64,000 bases of DNA from Mesorhizobium sophorae. GTDB taxonomy: Bacteria; Pseudomonadota; Alphaproteobacteria; Rhizobiales; Rhizobiaceae. The position numbers and the translations under genes were made by a program. The notes beneath the pieces were generated by a model, which saw only the letters and a program-made list of their open reading frames with translations, was not told where the DNA came from and searched no databases. Positions 33,441 through 43,492 of this stretch are shown here, one piece after another (the first letter of the stretch is position 1; each line of letters opens with the position of its first letter). The DNA is taken from NCBI RefSeq assembly GCF_002270415.1, contig NZ_NNRI01000020.1, forward strand, positions 1 through 64,000. Direction: 5' to 3'.

Positions 33441-35243
33441 ATGTCGGCCAGCAACCTTTCACCATCCAACAGCTCAAATACCGCACAGTCAGTGCAGGCC
33501 TGGTCGGGCCGGACACCTTCTGCGCCTATGTCCGCCCAGGCTCAGCAAGGCGCATCCTTCTTCGACGCAATGCTGTCCTCTTACTCGCTGCAAGGTGAGA
33601 CCGAACCTGCGGCGCTCCGGGACCGGCAGGCTTCGGATCTCGAGTCGTCGATGGAAGATTTGCGTCAGCACCCATTGGACCTGCTGCCGCCACATATGAG
33701 GGCGGCAATTGAATCGATGGATCAGGATCTCCAGCCCTCTGCAATCGAGCCCCCTTCCGTCCCGCCGGTGCCGGTGAAAAGCTCAAGAATCACCTGGGAC
33801 GGCGGCTCCCTGACCGAGGCTGAGTTGCAGATTGTGGCAGTGCTTAACCGTCACAAGGACACCCCAATCTGGTGGGACAAGCTCGATGCCCAAGCCAATC
33901 TGCCCTCTGCGCCACCGGATTTGAAAGCGGCGCTCAAGGCACTGCAGCAGGATCCAGAACTCTTTTACGCGATCGGCTCGCAGGGGGACGGCCGCTGTGG
34001 AGGCAGGATCGAGCCGAAAGATTTGTCTGGGTTCTCCAGCCATCATTCACAAGTTGCCGAGTTTCAGGAGCGGCAGGCGCAAAGCTACGAGCAGAACTAC
34101 ATTCCATCCGATAGCACTGGAAATGCTCAGCCTTCGGTCATGACCTTGAGCGATGCCTTGCGCGAGCTTTACCGGTACTCTGAAAGCCTGCCCAAGAACC
34201 TGAGTCTGGCTGATTTCAATCAGATCGTCGACGGCAAAGCGAAAACCGTCAAATGTCCGCCCCAGGTCATTGCGGCGGCTCAATACTTTGTCAATCACCC
34301 GGATGCCTGGAAACAGTTGTACGGCGGTGCTATAGATAAGGTCCATAAAGAGGACTTCCTGCAAGTCGCCTCATCGTCGATGAGCCTCACGCAAGCCGAG
34401 CTGAATACGCTCGAGACGATGAATAGCCATCAGGACGCTTTCTTTGGAAGCGGTGTCATGACTCGTGACAAGCTGGCGAGCATGGCGGACGACAAGAGCC
34501 TTGATCCGGGAGTACGGAAAACGGCGTCGCAGCTCCTTTCAGATCCTCTGTTGTTCGGTCTGCTCAACAATTCGATCACCGGCTACAAGACCCATAATAA
34601 AGTCTTCGACTTCGGCGGCGGACATACAGTCGATTCTGGTGACGTCAGCAAAAAAGATTTTGCCCACTTCTACACCAACATGTCGTCGGCGAACCAAACC
34701 ATTCAACAGCCAAAGATCCATGTGCCCAAAACCGCTGCGGAGCAGGACGCTGTCGCGGACATGACGATGGGCCTGGCGGACCAGCCTGAGATCAAGTCAG
34801 CCAAAAAGAACGGCGGCATCTTCATGCATATAGTCGACGGCGTTTGCAAGGAAGCCTCTGGCCTGCTTGACTCGGCCGCAACGGCGGTGGGCTTGCTCAG
34901 CTTCGTTCCGGGCCTGGGAAAAATAGCCGATCTCGCATCGATGGCCCTCGAGTGGGAGTCGCAAGCGGCGAACATCCTACATACAGCCATTAGCGGAGGC
35001 AATATGATGCACGCGCTGGCAGAAGCCGGCATCAACTTGGCGGCGCAGGCTGTCAGCCTTGTCGCTGGGCCCGAGGTCAAACTGGCAATCCGCAACGGGC
35101 TCGTCAAGAAGGCGATTGAAGAGGCCGCGACGGCCGGCATCAATCTACCGCTTTCCACGGCGCAAACCTATGCGGTAGATTATTTGAACAACCTGCAAGA
35201 AAGACTTGCGACCGACTCTGGGCCGTCTCAGAGCTCGGCCTGA
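33441..35243 (+). CDS. nopX: T3SS translocator NopX (NolX)
   Basis: 600 residues, matching NopX/NolX (about 596) in Sinorhizobium fredii-type systems. The N-terminus is Ser/Gln-rich and unstructured (MSASNLSPSNSSNTAQSVQA), typical of secreted T3 substrates, with no Sec signal. Repeated modules of the form 'LTEAELQIVAVLNRHKD' and 'LTQAELNTLETMNSHQDAFF' surround the HrpF-like core. A hydrophobic, membrane-active segment lies near 470-505 ('GLLDSAATAVGLLSFVPGLG'). NopX is thought to form the pore in the plant membrane. It has its own tts box and follows rhcC1. Confidence 0.94.
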   Translation: MSASNLSPSNSSNTAQSVQAWSGRTPSAPMSAQAQQGASFFDAMLSSYSLQGETEPAALRDRQASDLESSMEDLRQHPLDLLPPHMRAAIESMDQDLQPSAIEPPSVPPVPVKSSRITWDGGSLTEAELQIVAVLNRHKDTPIWWDKLDAQANLPSAPPDLKAALKALQQDPELFYAIGSQGDGRCGGRIEPKDLSGFSSHHSQVAEFQERQAQSYEQNYIPSDSTGNAQPSVMTLSDALRELYRYSESLPKNLSLADFNQIVDGKAKTVKCPPQVIAAAQYFVNHPDAWKQLYGGAIDKVHKEDFLQVASSSMSLTQAELNTLETMNSHQDAFFGSGVMTRDKLASMADDKSLDPGVRKTASQLLSDPLLFGLLNNSITGYKTHNKVFDFGGGHTVDSGDVSKKDFAHFYTNMSSANQTIQQPKIHVPKTAAEQDAVADMTMGLADQPEIKSAKKNGGIFMHIVDGVCKEASGLLDSAATAVGLLSFVPGLGKIADLASMALEWESQAANILHTAISGGNMMHALAEAGINLAAQAVSLVAGPEVKLAIRNGLVKKAIEEAATAGINLPLSTAQTYAVDYLNNLQERLATDSGPSQSSA

Positions 35244-35449
35244 CCAGCAAATTCGAACTTCCTCACCGCACTGCGTCCTTTCATCAGTCAGCTCAGCGCG
35301 CCTGGGAAGATCGGAATACACGCTCTCTAGTCCAAGTCTGGAGCAGGTCCTGCTTGGGCGCCTGGCTGAGATGCTTCGACCACTCAACGCTCGTTCTCGA
35401 GCGCCATACCTTCGCTATCGCTGGTGCCCCGATATTTGACAGTTTAGCT

Positions 35450-37147
35450 TCAATGACGGGGAACGTGAAGGACTGACTGCTCGGGTTTGCGGGCCGAGCT
35501 TGTCGGCCGCTCAATCGAAAGCGTCATTTGGGGTGGGTGCTCCCCCGCGTGCAGTTGGCAAACGCGTTCGTCCAGTTGCTTGTCTGCGGTCGTGAGACGA
35601 TGGTTGAGGCGAAGGTAGTCGGTCCAGGTCGGCGTGCGGAATGTTTCTGTCCATTGCATAGGTTTCTGAAGATTACGCTGGAGTGTCCATTGCCGCGCGC
35701 CGACGCGGCTATGCACGTGCCGGCGCTCGCTCATGAGATCGAGGAAAGCCTCAAGGTTTTTCTCGGATATCAGATACTCGACCTTGACAACGATAGGACC
35801 GCTTCTTGGCTTCACATCAAGCGCGACCGCGGGAGCGTCGAATTCCTCTAAAGGGTCGGGCTCGGAATCGCAGCGCTCACGCAGAGGAAACAGCACTCCG
35901 GCTGCAGCGACCAGCAGCAGAGCTCCAGCGGAGCCTTCCAGCGCCCAGGTCAGCGAATGGTTTTCGGCCACCGTGCCCCACACCCAACTGCCGGCCGCGA
36001 TCCCGCCATCTATCAATGCATAGTAAATCGAGATCGTGCGCCCCACGACCCAGCGCGGGCTCGCCAGCTGCACGCTCACGCCAACCCCGGACCAGGCTGT
36101 GACCCACCCCGCGCCGCCCAAGGCGAGTGCAATTGCCGCCACTGCAATCGAAGAGTTCAGGGCAAGGGAGAGGGAACACGCCGCGCAGGCGACGCAGGCC
36201 AGTGTCATCAGCCGTTCCTGCGACAAGCTCCGTCTGAACCTGCTGTTGGAGATGCCGGCGAAGACGGCGCCTGTCCCGAAGCCGGCCATGAGCGTGCCAT
36301 AGGCGAGTGGTCCTCCTCCCAACTGATCGCGCACGATCAGGGGCAGCAGCGCGAGTATGGCAATGCTCGCCAGGCCAAAGAGGGTTCCGCGGGCGATCGC
36401 CGCCTTGATTTCGGACGACATCGCCGTGAAGCGAACTCCGTCGTAGATCGCCGTCCTCATCGATTCACGCGGCAGAGGTGAAGAGCGAACCTTCCACTTG
36501 CAGCGCCATATGGTGGCCAAGGGTACCAAATAGGTGAGGGTGGTCACAGTAAAAGCTGCCAAAAGCCCAAACGAGGCAACCACGATGCCGCCCAGCGCCG
36601 GACCTACGGTGCGTACCGTGTTGAAGCCCACGGAAAGCAGCGTAACGGCAGCGGGAATATCGCGTCGGTGCACGATATCGCCAACCGAAGCTTGCCAGGC
36701 GGGATCGTTGAGAGCTCCGCCACATGCGATCAAGAAGCTGAAGCCGAGGATCATCCACGGGTCGACAAAGCCCAGCGCCACTAAAGCAGTCAGCATCGCA
36801 GAGGCTACCACCATAAGGGACCGGCCGGCGAACATGACCCTGCGACGGCTGAAATTGTCGGCGAGCGCCCCGGCGAAGACAGACAATATGAACGCAGGCA
36901 GCGTCGACGAAGCCTGGACCAGCGCAACCATCAAGTCGGAAGTCGAGATCGTCGCCATCAGCCAGCTGATGGCAACAGTCTGCATCAGCCAGCCGAGACT
37001 GGAAACCTGCGTGGCGAGCCATATCGAACGAAAGGTCGGCTGCATGAGTGGCGCAAATGTCGATGGCGCAGCAAAATCTTCATCAGAGCCAGCCACACCA
37101 CTCATCTTTGCAAGCCTTTGCTTTCCGTTTATCGGCCGCTCTCGCAT
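35450..37147 (-). CDS. MFS transporter, EntS/MFS_3 type (y4xM-like)
   Basis: 565 residues from MRERPINGKQRLAKMSGVAG; a start at MSGVAG (37105) is as likely. About twelve transmembrane helices span residues 25-410, including the MFS motif 'LADNFSRRRVMFAGRSLMVV'. A soluble 130-residue C-terminal extension follows ('VVKVEYLISEKNLEAFLDLM'), a feature of MFS_3 proteins. A similar transporter (y4xM) sits in the T3SS/ttsI region of S. fredii NGR234, where siderophore genes are near; the substrate is unknown here. Convergent with nopX; the 206 bp between them show no gene. Confidence 0.85.
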   Translation of the reverse strand: MRERPINGKQRLAKMSGVAGSDEDFAAPSTFAPLMQPTFRSIWLATQVSSLGWLMQTVAISWLMATISTSDLMVALVQASSTLPAFILSVFAGALADNFSRRRVMFAGRSLMVVASAMLTALVALGFVDPWMILGFSFLIACGGALNDPAWQASVGDIVHRRDIPAAVTLLSVGFNTVRTVGPALGGIVVASFGLLAAFTVTTLTYLVPLATIWRCKWKVRSSPLPRESMRTAIYDGVRFTAMSSEIKAAIARGTLFGLASIAILALLPLIVRDQLGGGPLAYGTLMAGFGTGAVFAGISNSRFRRSLSQERLMTLACVACAACSLSLALNSSIAVAAIALALGGAGWVTAWSGVGVSVQLASPRWVVGRTISIYYALIDGGIAAGSWVWGTVAENHSLTWALEGSAGALLLVAAAGVLFPLRERCDSEPDPLEEFDAPAVALDVKPRSGPIVVKVEYLISEKNLEAFLDLMSERRHVHSRVGARQWTLQRNLQKPMQWTETFRTPTWTDYLRLNHRLTTADKQLDERVCQLHAGEHPPQMTLSIERPTSSARKPEQSVLHVPRH

Positions 37148-37698
37148 GTAATCTCGACTGGACCGTGGCGGCCATGGGCTGAGAGATGATGCCGAGGGAA
37201 ATTTTTTCAGGCGTCGGCGCACCGTTCGACATGAGCGAGACATCTATAGTTTTGCCGCCGAAGAATACCTGCGGCGCTAGAGGAGCCGGCCGGCCGCAGA
37301 GGCGCTCAGGAATGGAGCTGACCCGGGGTCAGATTATCCCGGAGTTCTCCCGGTTGCCGAACCTTGGATTATGCGCTGGAATACGCGAATTGATATGAAA
37401 AGATAGGATGAGACTTTGCCGTTCCCAGTCATTGACCTGCTCGGGCAGGCCGCCTACGCTGATGTCGCTTGAATGGATATGGGCGACCCGCTTCTTGTTT
37501 TCCGTGAAACGGGCAGTGGTCGCCAGAACCGTGCGGATCTTCGGCTCCTGACCAATCAGGGACAATGCTACCACCGAGTACACACTTACTGGGGTGAATT
37601 ACGCCCCCCACAGAACCGGTCTTGTCAGGCGCTTGCAGGCAGCTTCGCAGTATCAGCAGCGGTCTTGCCCCTGGTTCCTATGTGCTTTCTCTCGACTC
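37148..37698. other. Non-coding remnant DNA before IS5 copy 1
   Basis: No intact gene. A leftward frame of 84 codons (37329-37583, ending NPRFGNRENSGII) may be the tail of a lost gene, and GGAGCTGACCCGGGGTCAG at about 37315 is a near-palindrome of the kind seen at IS ends. No family is recognised. Confidence 0.35.
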
Positions 37699-38636
37699 TG
37701 AGTGTCTGCTCCAAAAAGAAGTGAGTGATTTCAGCGGGTTGTGATTCTGTCGGATTGCTGAGATTCGACGGAGATCATGATGCCCTGGACCGAAACCACT
37801 CGCCCTCACTATGAACGGCGCTGCCCGCGCTACGCAAGCGACCTGACGGACGCGGAGTGGGCGCTGATCGAGCCGCTGATGCCGGCGCCGAACCGGATCG
37901 GCCGGCCGCGGAAGACGGACCTGCGCGAGGTCGTGAACGCGCTGCTTTACATGGCTTCGTCGGGCGGAGCATGGCGGCTTCTGCCGAAGGACTTCCCACC
38001 GTTCTCGACGGTGCAGAAGTACTTCTGGCGCTGGCGGGACGAAGGATTGCTGCGCGCCATCAACAATGAACTCGTCATGGCGGCGCGCGAACGGGAAGGC
38101 CGGGAGGCAAGCCCGTCCGCCGGCGTCATCGACAGCCAGAGCGTGAAAACCACCGAAAGCGGCGGCGTTCGTGGTTTCGACGCCGGCAAGAAGGTCAAGG
38201 GCCGCAAGCGGCACATCGTCGTCGACACGCTGGGCTTGCTGGTCGGCGTCGTCGTTCACGCCGCCGACATTCAAGACCGCGACGGCGCGCCGGCCGTCCT
38301 GAAATCCATACTCGAGCGCTGGCCGTGGCTGCGCCATGTCTTCGCCGATGGTGGCTATGCAGGGCCGAAACTGCGGGGCGCCCTGCAAAAGATCGGCAAG
38401 TTCACGATGGAGATCATCAAGCGATCGGACAGCGCCAAGGGCTTCGAGATTCTGCCACGCCGATGGGTCGTTGAGCGGACCTTCGCATGGCTGGGTAGGT
38501 GCCGTAGGCTGGCCAAGGACTTCGAGCGATCCATCGAATCCGCTCAGGCCTGGGTCCTCATCGCAAACATTCGCATGCTTACCCGACGGCTCGCAAGGGC
38601 CTGAAAACACGGCGGTCATTCCGATTCAGACACTGA
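37699..38636 (+). mobile_element. IS5-family insertion sequence, complete copy
   Basis: The ends carry TGAGTGTCTG (37699) and its complement CAGACACTGA (38627), giving about 938 bp around one intact transposase gene. A second, truncated copy begins near 47077 and is nearly identical over its first 730 bp. The exact ends are approximate because no clear target duplication is visible. Confidence 0.7.
37777..38604 (+). CDS. IS5-family DDE transposase
   Basis: 275 residues, intact. The N-terminal DUF4096-type domain reads 'YASDLTDAEWALIEPLMPAP'. The DDE core has the first D in 'AGVIDSQSVKTTESGG', the second in 'HVFADGGYAGPKLRG', and the E block in 'LPRRWVVERTFAWLGRCRRL'. The same gene is truncated in copy 2 (47158-47813). 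Sole gene of its IS. Confidence 0.92.
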   Translation: MMPWTETTRPHYERRCPRYASDLTDAEWALIEPLMPAPNRIGRPRKTDLREVVNALLYMASSGGAWRLLPKDFPPFSTVQKYFWRWRDEGLLRAINNELVMAAREREGREASPSAGVIDSQSVKTTESGGVRGFDAGKKVKGRKRHIVVDTLGLLVGVVVHAADIQDRDGAPAVLKSILERWPWLRHVFADGGYAGPKLRGALQKIGKFTMEIIKRSDSAKGFEILPRRWVVERTFAWLGRCRRLAKDFERSIESAQAWVLIANIRMLTRRLARA

Positions 38637-38720
38637 GGCAAGCGCCGTGACACCGGTAATTTCTCTGGGGTCAGTACGGATACGATTTGTTAGCGCCGAT
38701 TGGCCATCACCGCGCTTTGT

Positions 38721-40190
38721 TCAAGGAGGCGTTGAAGGCGATGGAATGGACGATCTCGATCGAGGGGAAGAACGACTTCGGTGACGTTTGTCTGTCAAGA
38801 AGTCCGAATCGATAAGAGCGAGTAGCGTCTGTGCGACGGTGATCTCGGCCTGTCGGTCGATGATGGCAAGAAGATCATGGTCGCCTTGCAGAAGGCGGTG
38901 GTCACTCAGGAGGCGGAGACTTACGCCTTGTTTCGCCGGGTATGTCCGGACTGCCATACCTTTCGGCCGGTCAAGGACTACACGACACGCCGAATTCGAA
39001 CGGTGTTTGGCACGGTGGAGGCTCGCAATCCACGATGGATGCTGTGTCGGGATTGCCATCCGGGAATGGACGGCGCATTCGCTCCGCTCAAGGAAATCTG
39101 CCCCGATCGGGCGACGCCTGAACTGATGGAATTGCGGCGCGACTGGGAAGCCTGCTGCCCTACCGCCAGGCTGCCAGCATGCTCGCTGCCTTTCTGCCTA
39201 TCGAGCCGACGGAGACCCACGCCACTGTGCGCAAGCGGACGATCAGCGCCGGCGAACGGCTTGACGGCCAGATCATGGAAGAAACCCGGCGAGTAAGATT
39301 GCAGACCGATGAACGACGGCAGCTCGAAATGCCGCTTCCCGGCGATCGCCGCAAAGTGTTCGTCATCAGCATCGACACGGCGCATGTTCGCGGCGCCGAG
39401 CGGAATTCAGGACGGAATTTCGAGATCGTCGTGGCCCGCTGCGGTCGTGGTGGGCGGGGAGATCGGGGTGGCCGATATTTCACCACCAGCAATACCGACC
39501 AAGACGCAATCCGAGATCGCGCCCTTCACCCCCTTGAGCGAGAAGGGCATCGTGGCTACGGCGACGTCACGGTAATTTCGGAGGGTGCTGAAATTCTCAA
39601 GCGACTGCCGCGTGCGATCCCGAAGCCGACGGCCCACATCATCGACTGGTTTCACATTGCTATGAAGGTTCAGCCCATGCAGCAGATCGCCGATTTCATG
39701 GTTCGATCCCAAGCTGAGTCCGTCGGCGCGCTCTCGACCATCGACAAGGACATCAAAGCGGTGAAGTGGCGACTGTGGCACGGATGCTTGGATCGAGCTA
39801 TCCGAGACCTCCAGGGTATTGTTACGCAATTGCTTCCGTTGCAAGCGGCTGGAAATTTGTCGGTCGCGCGTCTTCACATGCTCGCATCGCAACTGCTCAC
39901 CTATGTCCGTTCGAACCGCTGTGCGATCGTCAACTACGGCAAACGCTACCGAGCCGGCCTTCGCGTCGCTACCACTCTTGCCGAGTCGGCGGTCAACTTG
40001 CTGGTCGCCAAACGTATGGTGAAAAAGCACAACAAATGCGATGGTCTCAGCATGGCGCCCACATGCTAATGCAGGTGCGAACCGCCGAAAAGAATGGTGA
40101 GCTTCGCGACCGACTTCGCGCGAGATTTCGACAGTCAGAGCCGCAGGTGCCTTCACTGTTCAAGCCCAGACCGCCTCTACTTCGAGCCGC
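38721..40190 (+). pseudogene. Degenerate ISKra4-family transposase
   Basis: Pieces in three frames follow each other: MEWTISIEGKNDFGD near 38740; 'LCRDCHPGMDGAFAPLKEIC' and preceding CxxC residues in the frame from 38877; then 'MLAAFLPIEPTETHATVRKR' through 'HIIDWFHIAMKVQPMQQIAD' in the frame from 39179; and 'QQMRWSQHGAHMLMQVRTAE' after about 40040. The zinc-like CPDC...CRDC and the 'DWFHIAMKVQPM' block are typical of ISKra4 transposases. At least three frameshifts and one in-frame stop make it non-functional. Confidence 0.75.
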
Positions 40191-40196
40191 ATAACC

Positions 40197-40631
40197 CCAG
40201 AGAAGTCACCGGTCTCTCGCAGGGTGCTGGGCGCATCTGCGGCGCAAGTTTTACGATCTGCACATCAGCGGGACCTCACAGGCCGCGACGGCAACGATCA
40301 CCGCCATGCCGAGGCGATCCGCTACGCGCTCACCCGGCGGGAGGCGCTGGAACGCTTTCTGATGGACGGTCGTATCGAGATCGACTCCAATATCGTCGAG
40401 CGTGCAATCAGGCCCCCGACAATTACGAGAAAAAATAGTCTCTTCGCTGGAAGCGAGGGCGGTGGACGCACCTGGGCGACCGTCGCGACACTTCTGCAAA
40501 CCTGTAAAATGAATGGCGTCGACCCACTCGCCTGGCTCTCCCAGACCTTGACCCGCATCGCTCAGCGCTGGCCCGCAGCCAAAATCGAAATGCTCATGCC
40601 CTGGAACTTCAAACCAGACGCCGTCAGCTAA
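40197..40631 (+). pseudogene. IS66 TnpC C-terminal fragment
   Basis: A short out-of-frame piece, 'WAHLRRKFYDLHIS', precedes 'AEAIRYALTRREALERFLMD', 'GRIEIDSNIVERAIRPPTIT' and 'NSLFAGSEGGGRTWATVATL', the conserved 3' end of IS66 TnpC. The 5' three-quarters are missing. It abuts the dead ISKra4 copy on one side and an oppositely oriented IS66 fragment on the other. Confidence 0.8.
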
Positions 40632-40635
40632 CCGC

Positions 40636-40968
40636 TTACTGTTGTGCGGCATAGCGATCGGAACACCACACGTCGGGTCGATGCCCGTCCATCAGGGTCG
40701 GCACCACGATGGCGCCGCGTGTCGGAGCGGACCGATGAACGACCGCCTCCGGGCAGCGGAACACCCAGTGGTATGAATTGCTCCCCTCGATCCGCACCCC
40801 GGTCTCGTCGCAGGCGACGACCTTGGTCCGACGCAACGCCATGATCGCGTTGTCGCGCTCGGCCATGAAGCCGCCCTGGGCACGACGCAGCATGTTCATC
40901 AGGCCGCCCTGGCTGACGGCAAGACCGAAAAGGTCCGCGAACGCGCCCTGCAGCCGCTCGTAGGACAG
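40636..40968 (-). pseudogene. IS66 TnpC internal fragment
   Basis: Leftward frame: 'SYERLQGAFADLFGLAVSQG', 'MLRRAQGGFMAERDNAIMAL', 'KVVACDETGVRIEGSNSYHW', 'IVVPTLMDGHRPDVWCSDRY'. This is the central catalytic part of IS66 TnpC (first D in ACDETG). The left end stops at AAQQ, where TnpC normally continues. The right end is cut at 40968 by the IS110 end. Confidence 0.8.
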
Positions 40969-41093
40969 TAAGACCTTATGTCCTTTCTGGTTGCCGGCTG
41001 TGAGGTGGTTCGCCCTACACTGGCAGTGTTGAAACGAGGGTTGCTCGTCGAGCCTCTCCTCATGCCAGGAGGACGAACCATGGAAGAATATAG
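40968..41093. repeat. 126-bp arm repeated in inverse orientation at 42697-42822
   Basis: The first 126 bp of the IS110 element, from GTAAGACCTTAT through the ribosome-binding site GGAGGACGAACC to the first six codons (MEEYS), reappear inverted at 42697-42822, with very few differences. The inverted partner has only the 5' end of the transposase gene. It is the remnant of a second IS110 copy facing the first, not a true terminal repeat. Confidence 0.85.
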
Positions 41094-42198
41094 CGAAGTT
41101 TTCGTAGGATTGGATGTTGCGAAGGATCGGCATGCTGTTGCTCTCGCCGAGAGCGGGCGTACCGGCGAGGTTCGGTATGTCGGAGAGATATCGTCCGATA
41201 GTGCGTCAGTACGCCGCCTCGTCCGCAAGCTCGGACGCCCGGGTGTACGATTGAGATTTTGCTATGAGGCTGGACCCACCGGATACGGTCTGAAGCGGGA
41301 GATCGAAGCGCTTGGCTACGAGTGCGCCGTGATTGCTCCGTCTCTGATCCCGCGCAAGCCTGGCGATCGAGTCAAGACCAACCGCCGCGATGCCGAGAAA
41401 CTTGCCCGGCTGTTCCGCGCCGGTGAGCTGACGGAGATCTGGACACCGGACGCTGCTCATGAGGCTATACGGGACCTGATCCGCGCCCGCGAGGCTGCGG
41501 TGAAGGATCGAACCCGCAAGCGGCAGGAGATTCGATCCTTCCTGTTGCGACATGGCAAGATTTATCCCGGCCTGAAGGCCTGGGGAACGAGGTATCTCAA
41601 ATGGCTGCATGGACTGAGTTTCTCATACCGCAGTCAGCAAGCTGTCCTGCAGGAGTTGATCCTCGCAGAGTCGCAGTGCCGGGAAAGAGTAGCGCGCCTG
41701 GAAAAAGCAATCGAGGACGGCCTGCTCGACTGGCCACTCGCGCCGGTAGTCGAACGCTTGCAGGCTTTGCGTGGGGTCCAGCTCATTTGTGCGGCTACCT
41801 TCATGGTCGAAATCGGCGATGTACGCCGCTTTGCCAACCCGCGACAACTGATGGCTTATCTCGGACTTGTCCCCTCGGAGCGCTCGACCGGGGACGCCGT
41901 GCGACGGGGCGGTATCACCAAGGCTGGGAATGCCCGAGTGCGCCGCGTCTTGGCCGAGAGCGCCTGGACTTACCGCTATCCGGCCAAACTGGGGAAAAGA
42001 AAATACTTCGAAAGCCGCCACATGCCTGAAGTCGTGCGAGACATAGCGTGGAACGCACAGGCGCGCTTGACCAAGCGCTACAGGGCCATGATCGCGCGTG
42101 GCAAGCGCAGCACCGTGGCTGTCACCGCAATAGCTCGGGAACTCGCAGCTTTCATGTGGGCCATCGCCCGAGCGGATGAGCAGCAGGCAGGAACCTGA
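41080..42198 (+). CDS. IS110-family transposase
   Basis: 372 residues from MEEYSEVFVGLDVAKDRHAV; the frame is open upstream, but GGAGGA 7 nt before this ATG fixes the start. The N-terminal DEDD (RuvC-like) domain shows 'VGLDVAKDRHAVAL', 'CYEAGPTGYGLKREIEALGY' and 'TNRRDAEKLARLF'. The C-terminal Transposase_20 domain shows 'LRGVQLICAATFMVEIGDVR' and 'FANPRQLMAYLGLVPSERST', then 'GGITKAGNARVRRVLAESAW'. It appears intact. It lies next to an IS66 fragment, probably its target. Confidence 0.93.
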   Translation: MEEYSEVFVGLDVAKDRHAVALAESGRTGEVRYVGEISSDSASVRRLVRKLGRPGVRLRFCYEAGPTGYGLKREIEALGYECAVIAPSLIPRKPGDRVKTNRRDAEKLARLFRAGELTEIWTPDAAHEAIRDLIRAREAAVKDRTRKRQEIRSFLLRHGKIYPGLKAWGTRYLKWLHGLSFSYRSQQAVLQELILAESQCRERVARLEKAIEDGLLDWPLAPVVERLQALRGVQLICAATFMVEIGDVRRFANPRQLMAYLGLVPSERSTGDAVRRGGITKAGNARVRRVLAESAWTYRYPAKLGKRKYFESRHMPEVVRDIAWNAQARLTKRYRAMIARGKRSTVAVTAIARELAAFMWAIARADEQQAGT

Positions 42199-42938
42199 TC
42201 CTCGTCGCGACGAAATAATCATCGGGCCTATCGGCGGGGACGTGGCATTGAATGGGGAATTCCCGGCACCGCTTTGTGGCCGGCAATGCCGACGCCCGTT
42301 GTAAGAGAGGGACCAGCCCCGGACGAATACATGGACATGCGGTAACCAACCCGCGCATCAGAGCTTGTTCACCCGCGTCCCAGGCCACGTCTCCACCGAT
42401 AGGCGCTCAGTCAATGAGAAACCGACCGAGGAAATCGGTGTCGGGTGGGATTACTGCGCAGATCGCGCCTTGCAAAAGGACATCAGAGCGGTGCGCCAAG
42501 GCACCTTGCAATTGGCCGATAAACATGGAGCTTTCGCGCCATGACATTGGAACATGCAAAGGGCGATCTGGTCGCCGAGCTCAGCGGCGCCGCGCCGGCC
42601 GAAGATCGTGCAACGACGCCCGGGCGCGCGCGGCAACGAAGGCTGTGGAGCTGCACAGAGAAGCGCGCGTTGGTCGACCTGGCGAGCGCGGCGGGGCTAT
42701 ATTCTTCCATGGTTCGTCCTCCTGGCATGAGGATAGGCTCGACGAGCAACCCTCGTTTCAACACTGCCAGTGTAGGGCGAACCACCTCACAGCCGGCAAC
42801 CAGAAAGGACATAAGGTCTTACGAAACGGGCGCGTTCTTACGATTGACCTCCACGCGAAATTTGGGTTGTGACCATGACGTTATGGCGTGCACCGACGTC
42901 AGCATCGGCTCACAGCCTCATCGATCATATGAGATAGG
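42199..42938. other. IS110 3' flank, inverted IS110 5' remnant and filler
   Basis: 42199-42696 contains no gene I can support. 42697-42822 is the inverted 5' end of a second IS110 copy. 42823-42938 is featureless up to the GNAT stop codon. Open frames across this stretch (for example 42252-42872 rightward) have no recognisable motif. Confidence 0.5.
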
Positions 42939-43421
42939 TCAATCCGGACCGGCGAGCCGCTTCTCGTAGAAGATCACTGCATGTCCGTGCAACATCCCTT
43001 CCGCGCAGCGCGTATATCCAGCCGTCTCATAAACTCTTTGAGCTCCTACTTGGCTCTTTGTCGTGTCGAGCTTTATCCACTTGAATCCCAGAGAAACAGC
43101 TCGCGATTCCAATTCACTAAGTATTCTCCTTCCAAGCCCTCGTCGTTGAAAGGCGGGATCGACCCGCAAACGCTTCAGCTGTGCGACATCGTTGTCAACG
43201 GGTTTCAATCCACCCATTGCAGCGAGTTGGGGGCCGATATGCGCAACTACGAAGTCTCCGCCTGACGCGATGTATACTTCCCCGACATTACGCAAATCAT
43301 CCTCCCACGTTCCTTCCGGACCGCGCACACCAACTGCCTCAGAGGCGCTTCTATGCAGATGCCATACATCATCGGCATCCCCTGACTCGAACCGACGAAA
43401 GATAACTCCGTCTTGAGACAT
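42939..43421 (-). CDS. GNAT-family N-acetyltransferase
   Basis: 160 residues. The acetyl-CoA-binding motif A is 'LKRLRVDPAFQRRGLGRRIL' (about 82-101; the loop R-R-G-L-G-R matches the Q/RxxGxG/A rule), followed by 'KLDTTKSQVGAQRVYETAGY'. The N-terminus (MSQDGVIFRRFESGDADDVW) is typical. The substrate cannot be told. It follows the PrnB-like gene by 71 bp on the same strand and may be the third gene of the radical SAM operon, or an independent gene. Confidence 0.88.
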   Translation of the reverse strand: MSQDGVIFRRFESGDADDVWHLHRSASEAVGVRGPEGTWEDDLRNVGEVYIASGGDFVVAHIGPQLAAMGGLKPVDNDVAQLKRLRVDPAFQRRGLGRRILSELESRAVSLGFKWIKLDTTKSQVGAQRVYETAGYTRCAEGMLHGHAVIFYEKRLAGPD

Positions 43422-43492
43422 CGACCATCACCTTTTTTCGGACGTCGGCGCGTCTGGCGTCGTGACATGTTTTTGCCGGGGCAAATACCGCG

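Noticed and set aside
37678..38619. 313-codon leftward frame, and the matching one at 47089-48138
   Set aside because: Both are antisense to the IS5 transposase and mirror its codon pattern.
42252..42872. 206-codon rightward frame downstream of IS110
   Set aside because: It runs across the inverted IS110 remnant and has no recognisable domain.
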